DNA from: Ophryocystis elektroscirrha | Lineage: Eukaryota > Apicomplexa > Conoidasida > Neogregarinorida > Ophryocystidae | Length of the DNA: 64,000 bases | Assembly: GCA_030141585.1 (NCBI GenBank) | Contig: JAQIFP010000002.1 | Coordinates: 1-64,000 of the forward strand | Reading direction: 5' to 3' | Shown here: piece by piece, positions 11,236 to 25,900 of the stretch | How positions within the stretch are numbered: position 1 is the first letter of the stretch | How the letters are laid out: every line of letters starts with the position of its first letter | Program-made: the position numbers and the translations under genes | The notes under the pieces: generated by a model | The model's input: only the letters and a program-made list of their open reading frames with translations | What the model was told of the DNA's origin: nothing | Database searches by the model: none

Positions 11236-11798
11236 TATTGTATCATCTCAACCATGTTCTAAAAAAGTTATACGTAGAGTTAATTAATAACATTGTTTGC
11301 ATGCATCACTACTTGATTAGGTGTTTATAAAAATGAAGTGTATATTGTAGCTTAAACTTAGGTATAATTTCACTTAAATTTTTAAATGAGCGAAGCAGAC
11401 GCTTATTACCTTTTAGCATCAATTTGGGAAATGCTCTCAATTTAAACAGTAGGTCTTTATGATGTGGTACTATTTTATACTGGTATGCCGGTGACAACAG
11501 AAAAATTTTCATCAAAGAATTAATGTAATCATTTTTCAATAATTACTTCTTTACACTGATGTAATAAAACAATTTAAAACTACAAAGTAAATGTTAAATG
11601 ACAGTAATATATTCTTTTCTTCGAACAAGTTTTACAATAGATTTATTACTTACTTATCACTTTACTCAAATTAGAATCATTTATTGCGTTCAAATTGTAT
11701 AAATATTTGCTATACGTAACTTAATTATAATAGACTAGTGGATATTCCCAAAGACAGGTTTTGCGACCTAATCAATTATTTCAAGTTTCCTGTAGAAA
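11236..11798. other. Divergent intergenic region; small basic ORF of doubtful status
   Basis: This lies between the minus-strand Cys/His protein and the plus-strand TCTP gene, so it probably holds both promoters. A minus-strand frame at 11309-11512 would encode about 67 residues (MKIFLLSPAYQYKI...), rich in Lys and Leu and resembling a small basic organellar ribosomal protein only in composition. No conserved element is recognisable otherwise. Confidence 0.4.
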
Positions 11799-12338
11799 AT
11801 GAAGTTATATACAGATATATTTACAGGTGACGAAATGATTTCTGACTCATATAAACAAATTCCTCCATACGATGATCAATCACTAAGTGAAATTGCTTTT
11901 GAGGTTGAGTCAACTAAAATCATGAAAGGAAATGAAGATTTTGGTATTTCGGTAAATAATGATGAAGAAGAAATTCCTTGTGGAGAGAATGTTGACAATA
12001 GTGAACTTGTTATTGATATTGTGGATCGATTTAACTTACAAGAAATAAATGTCTCAAAGAAGGAATATATGAGTTATATAAAAAATTACATGAAAAATGT
12101 TATTGAATACTTAAGTTCAATTAATAGTTCAAGAATTGAAATTTTCAAAAATGAAGCAACAAAACTGATAAAAAAAATTGTTTCTGACTTCGATAATTGT
12201 AGTGTTTTTATCGGTCAAAATAGTTCAAATAGATTTGAAGAATTTAAAGCGCAACTTATTATTGCCCATTATAAAGATGGAGAGGCAACACCTCGCTTTG
12301 TTTTTTTGAAAGATGCAATGAATGAAATAAAGTGCTAA
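11799..12338 (+). CDS. TCTP: Translationally controlled tumour protein (TCTP)
   Basis: Intron-free frame of 179 residues. The start MKLYTDIFTGDEMISDSYK is almost diagnostic for TCTP. An acidic loop (NDEEEIPCGENVDNSELVID) and DRFNLQEINVSKKEYMSYIK match the centre of the family, and the C-terminal half (KNYMKNVIEYLSS, GEATPRFVFLKDAMNEIKC) matches its end. The length is close to the usual 170-175. TCTP is a small cytosolic calcium-binding, guanine-nucleotide-related factor tied to growth, stress and histamine-releasing activity in secreted parasite forms. No signal peptide is seen. Absence of introns is unusual among its neighbours and may reflect high expression. Confidence 0.95.
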   Translation: MKLYTDIFTGDEMISDSYKQIPPYDDQSLSEIAFEVESTKIMKGNEDFGISVNNDEEEIPCGENVDNSELVIDIVDRFNLQEINVSKKEYMSYIKNYMKNVIEYLSSINSSRIEIFKNEATKLIKKIVSDFDNCSVFIGQNSSNRFEEFKAQLIIAHYKDGEATPRFVFLKDAMNEIKC

Positions 12339-12496
12339 AAATTTTTGATTAAATGATTATATGATTAATTTAAATTTTATTAAAAATTTATTTGAGACAT
12401 ATTACTGTCACGAGCCTATTTTTTAACTTTGTCCAAAAGCTACAGCTTAACCAAAGTTAAACTGCATTATTGAAAAAGATTATTAAAAAGTTATTA

Positions 12497-13824
12497 ATGG
12501 AAATTTCAGACAATCAAGTTGAACTTTCGAATCTTAAGAGTACTATTATAGAAAATTCCCAAAATGATGTACTATTGTGAGTTTTTTATATAGTGTTTGC
12601 AGGAGCCGCAATTTGTAAATAAAAAAAGGTTACCTGTGTCAGCGAACAAGTTAGAGGATGTATTATCAAATTTAAAAGCGACAGAAAGTTTGTCATCGTC
12701 TCAACTGAATGTTTATAAGAATTTAAAAAATATTCAGGTAATATTTTCTTTTACAATATAATTTTTTTCTTTTTCTGATTATAAAATCAATATATTTTAA
12801 TGTAGCTAAGCCACATACAATTGGAAGACTCGTATAAACAAGAATGGAATGAGCTTAAACTACGTTACTTAAATCAGTTTAAGCCTTTATACCGGGAGAG
12901 ATGGTGTCTGTTAACCGGTCAAGAATACTCAAATTTTCAAGAGACTGACATTGAATTTTATGAAATTGAGAACATAGATCAAGAGGCTTTTGAAACTGGA
13001 ACAAAAATGGTTCCTAAGTTTTGGCTTAAAGCTATGAAAAATCATCCACTTTTAGATGAAACTATTGAAGACTGCGATATACCTATATTGGTGAGTAGTC
13101 TCTAAATTAGTGGTATTTTAATGGTGTATTCTTAGGAATTTCTTGAAGACATTCAGTTTTGTTGGATGAGCCCAAAAGAGCAAACAGTACTTAAAAAGTT
13201 TTGATATTTTTTTTAGAGTTTTAAGTTAGACTTCATATTCGCTAAAAATCCATATTTCAAAAACCGTGTGCTGACTAAAACGTTTTACCTAGTATTTCGA
13301 TTTGTATTTATAAATTACGCAGGAACCGTCTGAAGAAAATGATGACGAAAGTGTTTTAACGAAAACAACAGGGACAGAAATTCTTTGGTATGAGAAGAAA
13401 AAAGTGACTGAAAAAACACTATTAAGACGTCAACGGAATAGGAAAACAAATGAAACACGTGTTGTCAGTGAAAAACGGGACGTTGATAGTTTCTTCCACT
13501 TTTTTAAGGGATATGGTATATGAGCACAGCTTTAAGTTTTTTTCAGAAACTCCTACTGAAGAACAATTATATGGACTTCCAGAGCAAGATGTTTCGAAAT
13601 TAGAGCTAATATTGGAAGTTGAATTCGAAATAGGAACTGTTTTTCGCGTAAGAATTTGATAATAGATTACTCAAATAATCCAGGATAAAATAATTCCTCG
13701 TGCTTTTGGTTGGTATTTAGGAATTGAACACGATGATTTGCAAAGTGATAATGCCGATTTGAATGATTTTTTTGAAAATGACCAAGATAATGGTGAAATC
13801 AGCGAATCTTCTGATGAAAAATGA
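12497..13824 (+). CDS. NAP1: Nucleosome assembly protein (NAP1 family)
   Basis: Begins MEISDNQVELSNLK and is assembled from about seven exons over short introns. NAP-family blocks occur in order: HIQLEDSYKQEWNELKLRYL (long dimerisation helix), FKPLYRERWCLLTGQEY, VPKFWLKAMKNHPLLDETI, FKLDFIFAKNPYFKNRVLTK, GTEILWYEKKKVTEKTL, ending with a plausible RDKIIPRAFGWYLGIEHDD after the intron near 13650. The C-terminus is acidic (DNADLNDFFENDQDNGEISE), as needed for histone binding. NAP1 proteins chaperone H2A-H2B and shuttle between cytoplasm and nucleus. An upstream CDC48 gene boundary at 13904 leaves only 79 bases between genes. Confidence 0.9.
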
Positions 13825-13903
13825 TATTTATATATTTTCAAATTTTTCTCAATTAATTCAGGTGCATTTAAAAATCCTATTAATTACCATATAACACAAC
13901 AAA

Positions 13904-16678
<2,775 letters not shown>

Positions 16679-16893
16679 ATTTTACAGTTTTAAAATTAGA
16701 ATTATTAAATTCAATAAGTCTTATGTACATTTATTAATTGGAGAGTAAATTAAACACACTCGTCATGTTTAATTTTTGTATAATTTCTTATAATTTAACT
16801 AAATGTGATTTTTAGTATCTATAAAATTGGAAATCAGTCTCGCATTATCAGGAGTGCTCAGAAAATATTCAAAAAACCATAAATTGAAATAAT

Positions 16894-18977
16894 ATGTTAG
16901 ACCAACAACTTTGTTCTGGCAAATCTCTGTGTTTTGAAGAAATTCTTAGTATAAAAAACTTAAAAATTGAATTGTTGAACCTTGAAAAGGTGAAAGAAGA
17001 AACATTTTATATATTTCTTACTCGAGAAGATTTAAATTTGATAAAAGATTACCTTGTAAAAATATTTGATCTTAATATACAGAAGTTTTTGACAGGAGCG
17101 TTGGATTCTGAAATTTATAAAAGTTTCATCAACGAATTTTGCACAAATGTGATTCACAAAAATTCTTTGAAAAGAATCATGTGCTATAATTTGGGACAAA
17201 GAGAATCTCATGTTTTGGAAGTAGTTTATCCGCTTATGAACGAAATTTACAAAGGAGTTGATACTTGTTTCACGGCAGGTCAAAATTTAGGTGAAAAAGT
17301 CTTAAAGTACGTTCAAAGATCAGTATGCTTCTGCATTGATGTAAGGATTTTCTTAAGCAATTAAAGTTAATTAGTAATAGATTAACGCATATATGATGTA
17401 TCATTAACAATTATTTTACATGACAATTTGTAAAAGAAAGTTTATTTAGTTTTTTGTCAGTTATTTTTAGTCTGAACTTTTAGATGTGCGTGATTCTTTT
17501 ATTCACGCTGTATATAATCGCAATACGTTTTATTTAATTCTTTTGATAGCTTAATTTTGTATTGATTTTTCAAACGAATAACAATGAATAGATATTATTA
17601 TCTAGCAAATGAAAAAATTCTTATTACACAATTGCATTCTATGGAGACAATTAACTCGTTTTGTAAAGTTTATTTATGTTCATTGATAGCGTGTGTAAAT
17701 TTGTTGGAATATGATATTTACAATATGTTTCTACATATTTAACTTCAACAGGAAACAATTACGTTTCTGGAGCTTAAAATTATCCTTGAAGGAGTAATTT
17801 TCAGTTTATTTCAAGATACTGGATACAAATCAAATAAAAACAAAAAAATCGTAAATCCTAAAATTAATATATATCTTTATAATAAAAATAAAGAAATAAA
17901 CTCTGATTATATCAAATTATTTGAAACTGCAATTGAAGAATCGATTGTTGCTGCTTGTGGCATGCAGTTAACAAGAAAACTTGTTGATTCTCCGGCTAAT
18001 GTATGTACCACTGAAGCGTTAGCTACAACAGCATCTGACATCGCACGTGAATTCGGTTTTGAGTGTAGAGTGTTAAACGAAGATGATTGTAAACAATTAA
18101 ATATGGGTGCATATTTGGCCGTTAACCAAGGAAGTATGTTCCCTGTCAAATTTATTCATTTAATCTACAGACCGAAAAAATGTAAACAAAAAATTGCTTT
18201 AATAGGAAAAGGTGTTTGTATGGATACCGGAGGTTACAATTTAAAAATAAATGGAAATATTGAAACAATGAAAACAGACATGAGTGGAGCAGCAGCTGTT
18301 TTTGGAGCTGCATACATGATTGGAATGACACAACCTAATATTGAAGTACATTTTATAATTCCAGCAGCTGAAAATATGATAGACAAGCGTGCATATTGTC
18401 CAGGAGACGTAATATATGCATCGAATAACAAATCTATAGAAATTGGAAATACCGATGCTGAAGGTAGATTAACTTTAGCAGATGCTCTAGTTTACGCCGA
18501 AAAATATGTGAAAGCAGAAAATATTATTGAATGTTCAACGTTGACAGGAGCAATAAGAATTGGCTTAGGACCAGAAATTGCTGGCGTGTATAGCAAAGCA
18601 AAGAATCTTTTAGATGTTGTCATACATAGGCAAGTTTTTTAAAATTTAGCTTTAATTTCTCAATAGCAGCTTAAAATGTGGCTCAGCAGTCTGGCCTATG
18701 CCATTATTTGAAGCATATAATAGAATGAATGAAAGTAAAATCGCAGACATATCAAATGTTGGCTCAACAAATTTAGGAGGCTCAATACAAGCTGCTTTAT
18801 TTTTGAATGAATTTGTTGAAGAGGTGAATCAAGGATTTATAATTTTGATTTCAGACTCCTTTTTGTCACATCGACATGGCTGGGCCAGTGAAAAATGAGC
18901 AATCTAAATTAGCTACAGGTTATGGAGCAACACTTTTGTTTTCAATTGTAGAGACTTTGTGTCAAATTTACGATTGA
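16894..18977 (+). CDS. LAP: M17 leucine aminopeptidase, copy 1
   Basis: Exon 1 (MLDQQLCSGKSLCFEE...) codes for the N-terminal regulatory domain. A 411-nt intron (17341-17751) precedes the catalytic exon. Metal-binding and catalytic motifs are intact: IGKGVCMDTGGYNLK (Lys and Asp), MKTDMSGAAAV (Asp) and NTDAEGRLTLADAL (Asp, Glu, Arg). Short introns near 18630 and 18822 lead to GSAVWPMPLFEAYNRMNESK, PFCHIDMAGP and ATGYGATLL, the family's conserved C-terminal end. M17 enzymes form hexamers, bind two divalent metals and release N-terminal residues from peptides in the cytosol. The gene is followed by a near-identical paralogue at 20326, same strand. No signal peptide is seen. Confidence 0.93.
17341..17751 (+). 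other. Long intron of LAP copy 1
   Basis: This 411-nt GT-AG intron is over ten times longer than most introns here. It lies between '...CFCID' and 'ETITFLELK'. LAP copy 2 has a 544-nt intron in the same codon position, so it predates the duplication. No repeat, RNA fold or open frame was recognised in it by eye. Confidence 0.75.
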
Positions 18978-20325
18978 TATAAATTTCACAATTATAATTA
19001 TCTATAAATGATACAATATTTTTTACAGATGTTATATATTTTGAAATCAAAGGTGAACATACATATTGCTGAGTTCAATTCAAATAAAAATACTGCAACC
19101 TAATATAACACAAGAAACATATTTATATACTTATTATAACGTTTGTGGCTCTTAAAAAATATATTTTATTTACAAAAAAAAAACATTATGTTAATGATGA
19201 AACGACAAATTTCTTTTAATCCAAATATACGGCAAAAAAGTATTTATTTTGTTTATTTATAAACACGTAAATTTACCGTTTCGCATGACTATTGGATTGA
19301 AAGATCAATTAAAAAAATCAATTAGAAAAATCCTAGATTGATTCATGTATAGCTAGTTTAAGAATATCTATCTAATGGATTTAAAAAATAGATGAATCAA
19401 TATATCTTGTATCATAAATGCCTAGAGCATTGAACACAAAGTAAATTAAATATATCATTTGTTGTATTGAAGATGATTTTGACGAATAGTAATTAGTTTT
19501 ATTGTAACACTGGAGATTAATGACAGAAACTTTTTTGCGTGTAAAGAAAATAAAAATATTATTTCAATCTATCAAAATCTAGCAAACTTATAAAAATCAT
19601 TTGAATTATTTATAATATGTGTTGATTCTGTAAAAACTTTTCAATTATTAAAATACGATATAGTTATTAAATCTAAATTAGAGTATAAGTTAGATTTTTT
19701 CGAAAAACTTTTTAAATTTATGTTAGTGTCAAGACCAATCAAATTAGATGATACATTAATGGCGTGTTAAATATTCAACGAATTCAAACTTGAATAAAGC
19801 TGTGATATTCATTCATAATTATAGCTTATAAGCCTGATAAATAGAAGTGGCAATATTCTTGATATAGGCAATTATTAAATTATAAAGTTATAGTAAATTA
19901 TAATAAGTTATTACTACTGAATTTATTGAATTAAGAATTCACTGTTTTGAAGTTTTATACAGATTACAAGAAGAAGAACTTTTCTATACAAATTAATGAA
20001 AAAATTTATCATAATTAATTTTATAATAGAATTTTAGATGCTTGACATCTAAATAAAACACTCTTCATTTTGAGTTTATACTAGCAACAGTATATGATAA
20101 ATATTTGACCGACTACTATTTAGACAAAATATTAAAGAAAAAGATTTAGTGCACCTCCGATGATTGAACAACTGCTTCCAATTATAAGTTATCATAAATA
20201 ATTCAGTTATAAAGTAAATCAATTTGAGCAGAGACGCATAATTGCAATTGTTTATTGCGATCAGGACCATTAGTATTGACAAATTACATTAAGTTTCTAA
20301 TACTTTCAAGTTCTACTCATATTCA
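18978..20325. other. Intergenic region between tandem LAP genes
   Basis: About 1.35 kb of very AT-rich DNA separates the two aminopeptidase genes. Poly-A and poly-T runs and short A/T palindromes are common. I found no exon resembling LAP, no tRNA and no convincing repeat. One minus-strand frame (20076-20282) is only a hydrophobic AT-rich artefact. Confidence 0.6.
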
Positions 20326-22541
20326 ATGGTTATACAATACAATTATTCTAGTTCTCCTCTTATATTAAGAGGGCTTTCCAATTTACAAAATCTTGTCATA
20401 CATTTTGCGAATTTAGTAGATATTAAAAATGAAAGTTTTTTTATATTTTTATCACGAGAAAACCAAAAAACCATGGTGGCCCAATTAGGAGAAGTTTTTG
20501 GTAGCGGAGCTCAAAGTATATTAACTGAGGCGTTAAAAACAGATGGATTTAATGGAAATTTGCAAGATAATTGTACAGCTTTGATAATGACAAAAAATAT
20601 AAAAAGAATTTTTTTTTATGGGCTTGGAAATAAAAGTGCTCATCCGTATGAAGTTATAGATTCAACAATTAAAGAAACTTACGCAGATGCACATACTTGT
20701 TTCAAAGCTGGCCAAGATTTAGGGGACAAAGTTTCAAAATATTTAGAAAACAATTTTTGCTTATGTATTGAGGTAATTGTCTTATATATATTTTTAATTT
20801 GCTCGGTTACAAATTATCTAAATGTAACTATTACTTAGAAAATAATTGATTCTATGGTGGTTATTTGTCTTATCAGATCTAAGGCGAAGTTTTTCTATGT
20901 GTTTAATTTAAAATCGAATAAATATTATAGCATGTTATAAAATGTATATTTAGTAATAAAGTCTCATTTATATTTCTTATTATATGCGTAACTGAATTTA
21001 CTAGATAATTTTAACAAATATTATAATATGCAAATATTAAACTATAATCACTTCTTAGATTTGAGTTTATTTTATGTAATCGTTGTAAAATTTAATATAA
21101 AATAAATATTTGTACATTAAATATAAATAATTATTTGTATATATATATATAAATATAAATAAAGGGTTTTCAAATATTGATGTCATATATATTAGTTTAA
21201 GTTTTATTGATTTGTTACTCAAGTCACAGTTAATGTCAAATATGAACATCAACTAATATTTGAAAGATTATTTTAGATTTTACAGTTATTTCAATGTTAA
21301 TTAAAAAATTTTCCAGGAATCTATTATGACTCCGCTTGAATTGAGAGTATTTTTTGAAGGGTTTTTATTTGGAATTCTACCAGATTATAGATTTAAAACA
21401 AACAATAAGCGTAATTGTAAGCTGTCGAAGTTATTCATGTATGTATACAACAAAAACACATCGTTGGAAACAACGAAACATTTTGAAATTGCTATACAAG
21501 AGTCCGTAATACATGCGGGTGGGATTCAATTGACAAGGGAACTTGTAAATTCTCCTGCAAATATGTGTACTACAGAAACACTAGCTATGGTTGCGTCTAA
21601 AATTGCTAAAACATTTAATTTTGATTGTAAAATTTTGAGTAAAGAAGAATGTGAACAATTAAACATGGGAGCGTATTTAGCTGTACATCAAGGAAGTTCC
21701 TTTGCTCCTAAATTTATTCATTTAATTTATAAGCCTAAATTAACCAAAAAGAAAATCGCTCTTATCGGAAAAGGGATTTGTATGGACACTGGTGGTTATA
21801 ATCTAAAAATAAACAAATCAATTGCAACAATGAAAATAGACATGAGTGGAGCCGCTGCCGTTTTAGGAGCTGCTCATATTATAGGAGTTTTAAAACCTAA
21901 TTTCACTGAAGTTCATTTTATAATCCCAGCAGCGGAAAATATGATAGATAAATTGGCTTACAGACCCGGAGATATTATTTTTGCTTCTAATAAAAAATCT
22001 ATTGAAGTTTTAAACACTGATGCTGAAGGTAGACTGACATTGGCGGATGCATTAATTTATGCTGAAAAGGAGGTCAAAGCTAATGAAATAATTGAATGCT
22101 CTACACTGACTGGAGCTATACGGATAGCTTTGGGACCAGATATTGCTGCAGTATACAGTAAATCGAAAAAACTTTTGGATACTGTCATGGAGAGGTTAGT
22201 TTTAGTTTAATATTGTAATATCAATTAGCGGATTTAAAACTGGTACAGCTCTCTGGCCTATGCCACTTTACAAACCATATAGCAAGATGAATGAAAGCAA
22301 AATTGCAGACATATCAAATGCCGGTTCTTCTCCTTTAGGAGGCTCAATTCAAGCAGCATTATTTTTAAACGAATTTGTTGAAAAAGTAAATCTATATTAT
22401 TATAAATATACTCAGACTCCTTTCTGTCATATAGACCTTGCTGGGCCTGTAACGGATGAGCATTCTAATTTGGCAACAGGTTACGGGGCTACTCTTCTAT
22501 CTTCTATAGTAATTAGTTCGTCAGAAAAATTGATAAATTGA
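20326..22541 (+). CDS. LAP: M17 leucine aminopeptidase, copy 2
   Basis: Same exon structure as copy 1: an N-terminal exon (MVIQYNYSSSPLILRG...), a 544-nt intron (20773-21316), a catalytic exon, then two short introns near 22195 and 22388. All metal and catalytic residues are present: IGKGICMDTGGYNLK, MKIDMSGAAAVLG, NTDAEGRLTLADAL. C-terminal blocks are PLYKPYSKMNESKIADISNA, FCHIDLAGP and ATGYGATLL. The catalytic parts of the two copies are much more alike than the N-terminal domains, which suggests the duplicates may differ in regulation, oligomer formation or localisation rather than chemistry. The N-terminal residue start is the first ATG of the frame. Confidence 0.93.
20773..21316 (+). other. 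Long intron of LAP copy 2
   Basis: A 544-nt GT-AG intron at the same site as the long intron of copy 1. It includes A/T dinucleotide runs near 21137-21160. No coding or RNA signal was recognised. Its conservation of place, but not evident sequence, separates it from the ~30-nt intron class. Confidence 0.75.
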
Positions 22542-22952
22542 TTTAAATTATTTCATTGCGCGCTGAATAATGCTGTAGATTAGTATAATTTTTGATTATT
22601 ATGTAATACTTTTTTTTTATTTTTTAATATCGAAATTTAAGTTGAAAATAAACAAAGCTGTTGATTTACTTTTGTTATGTGCAGTTTTCCAATAATGTAT
22701 AATTTGTTGAAAAATTACTAGCCGTTTTACCACTTATTTTGCTACACTTATTTTTCAATTTTAAAACGTAATACACATTTAAAAGCTGATGTCTTTGTTT
22801 TTTCAACTGACTATTTACAGAAATATTTCTATGTTAAATTATTTGAAAAATAATATAAAGGTTGAAAAAAAAGTAGTAGAATTGTTTTCTCCCAGTTTTG
22901 ATAATAATAAATTTCAATCATTTTTTGCCTTTGGGGCAAGAATACAATTTTA
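22542..22952. other. Convergent 3' intergenic region
   Basis: About 410 bases between the stop of LAP copy 2 (plus) and the stop of the armadillo gene (minus). T- and A-runs could serve both polyadenylation signals. No gene seen. Confidence 0.6.
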
Positions 22953-25900
22953 TTATAAGTTATAAACAGCAGCTTCTCGCCAAGTTGATATGTTAGATAG
23001 AACAGATTGTTTTTGCTTGATTGATTGAAATAACAAATCTAAAGCAACTCCTTCTGGAAAGGTTGAGCAGGACGCAATGTTCAAGCAGAACGAATACATT
23101 TGTTTATCTAAAGATTTACAAGCTTCATACTAAATTACTTTTCAAAAAAAATTTAGATTTTTGAAACAAAATTGACTTAGCATTGTCAGTAACCATCTTC
23201 ACTCGAGATATTGGAACTACTATTGTATTATTATTAGACTCTTCACTAAAAATTAACTGTCTGCAAAATGATCAAAACTTTAAATCAGTTTACCGTAAAT
23301 CATTTGAAGATTTCCATTTATAAGGATTTGTGACATTGTTTAGATAAAGAAATACTTTGCCTCCGGCACGTAAGGAGTTACGAACATTATCAGGTAAATC
23401 TTGGACTCCATTGGGATACGTTTCAACATTAAATTCAGTTATTGTAAAATCAAAGTCCTGAGAGCACAATTCAATGAAAGATTTAGAATTCAATTTTTCT
23501 GAAATACTGATACTTAATTATTAATTTCAAACCTTTCAGCAAAACATTAAACGTATCAACTATGTAGCTATTTTTTTTTTTTGAATTTTTTTCAAGAAAT
23601 TTGACTGAATTAGAAAACTCCAATAGAAATTCATTTTGTTCTTTCAGCTTCAAAATCTGGTTATCATCACATGTTGAGCAAGTATTATTTATTATACAGC
23701 AAATTAAATATATATATTTAGAGTTTAATGCTTTACTGAATTTCAAGCTTGTTACAAAAATTTCTAAAGCTTCTTCAGATAGTATTGCAGTTTGTAAATT
23801 TCCTATTTTTTCTATAGCAAAATAAGCTATTAATCCTAATCCTAATAGATGCAACCGAGTATTTTGTATATAAGTTTGAATAATTTTATATAAATCGTAA
23901 ATTAAATACAATATGTCGTTTTCAGTTAAATTAATAACATTATAGGCTTTTTGCTTTATTGGCTGAATTGAATCATTCTCTTTTAAAGAAACTCCTTCAT
24001 CTGCTATTTGAAGATCCCATTCATAATCAAGACTGTTCGAAACATTTTGATTATAGTGAAGTATAGCGGCAAATATTCTAAGAGCTTCTGTTACTATCAA
24101 ACCATTTGGTTGTACATGATGTATCAATGATAATATGGTTGAAACACCATTTTCCATAACAAATAATTCTACATTTTCTTTTTTTATAAGTAAACGTCGA
24201 AAGCATCTTAGGAGTAACAGAAAAATTTCAATTATAGATCCCATTTCATTAGGCTCTTTTTGTGAATAATCACCATTTATACAGTTATTAGTATTGAAAT
24301 AGCTATGAAGATTTTCATTAAGTAAATTGTACTTTTGAGAATATACATCAAACAAGAATATAAGAAACTGAAAAAAATCAGAATCTACTATATCTTGCAC
24401 TAATGCTGTGTGACAAGTTAAAGCACATATCATTTCCAAGCCATTTATAATCAAAGTATTGCAATCATGAGACATTAAAATTTTAGCTACAAATAAATGC
24501 CCTTCAGTTCTAATGAAAACCCTAGCATTTGGTAAATAACGAACTAAGCATGTGATAGATTCAAAAGCCAAATTAATGATATTAGCTGTTTTATTCCCTA
24601 AGTTTTCAAGCAACACAGAAATTGATTCAAATATTGACCCAAATGATTTCATGAAATACTCGGAATTCTCTAAAACAAGATTACATAGAGCTCTCAGAAT
24701 TGCTTCAAGCAAATTATCTTCAATATCATCAAGACTGAAAAACAATGAAAGTATATCTTGTACGCCATGCTTCAAAAATTCATGGACGTTGGGCAAATAT
24801 AAAGCTAGGTTACTAATTGTTTTGAATAAAGTTATTAAGCAGTTGGAATCTTTAGAATTCTTATATTTGTTCACTAAAGCAATAAGTAACTTTGGACCCC
24901 CTAGTTTTCCGTATAACTCTTTTTGAGTGTTATGCTTAAAACAAACATTGCATATTAAGATAGTAGCGGCATTGACAAGGCGGGTATCATCATAATCACA
25001 TAAAGTTTTTTGCAGAAGTTCAATATTAATTTTTTGTCCTTTTTGAGCCAAAAATGTGGCAATATTTTTATCATTTTCTTTAAGTGTACTAGCAAGAGCT
25101 AAGCAGCAGTTGATGAGAGTCCTTAATATGTTATCGGAAGGATTCTGATTGATGTAACAATTAATAAGTGATAAGCAGTTTTCAATCATTTTATACTCTC
25201 TAAGAATATCTTGTATTTTAGAATTGGTAGCTAAACTTCCTATGAAAAAAAGAATATTTGGTAAAAGCTGTATATCTGTAGTTCTTTGAGACAGCAGTTG
25301 AACCAAGTTTAAAATTATATTACTCTTTAATAGGAATGACACGCATTCAGAATTATATAACACTCTTAAAGCATTGAGACAGTGAATCGATACATTTATT
25401 CCAAAATTAGAATTATTGATCCACATCTCAGTTAAAATATGAAAACAAGAACTGTGAAATATATGCTGTTGTCCAACAAACAACTCAATGATTTGTAAGA
25501 AATCTATTAAAAATTCCTCACTTATGGGTTTACTTTGCTGAAGCAATGAATTGGCAACAGACAAATATTTCTTAGACAGAATGGGAAAATCTGAAGCTGA
25601 TATCAAACATAGTTTGAGTTTCCTAAACTTAAATCCATCATAAATTGTTTTAACTGCTTGATTCAACAGTATTGGTTCATTCTGATGCTTCAAAATATTT
25701 AATAATATATTTGTTTCATTTGACTCAACCAGTAACTGAACATTGTCCTCTGATTTATGCAAAAGTTGAAATGACAAACATCCAGCAATTAATTCCTTTG
25801 CAGTAAACTCATCCGCTCTCAAGCATTCAACTATGGAATATTCATTAACTTTTGATGTGAGAATTTCAAAATATTGACTGATAAACTTGTTTTCATGAAA

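Noticed and set aside
10985..11287. Plus-strand frame antisense to the Cys/His protein
   Set aside because: It is a shadow of the opposite-strand coding exon.
11309..11539. Small Lys-rich minus-strand frame resembling an organellar ribosomal protein
   Set aside because: The match is only in composition, the upstream start is TTG, and no family block was recognised.
18978..20325. Possible tRNA or third LAP copy between the aminopeptidase genes
   Set aside because: No cloverleaf, B-box or LAP motif could be found by eye.
23483..23540. 15-nt intron at the end of the large armadillo exon
   Set aside because: A 34-nt intron beginning at 23532 restores the frame; the 15-nt version would not.
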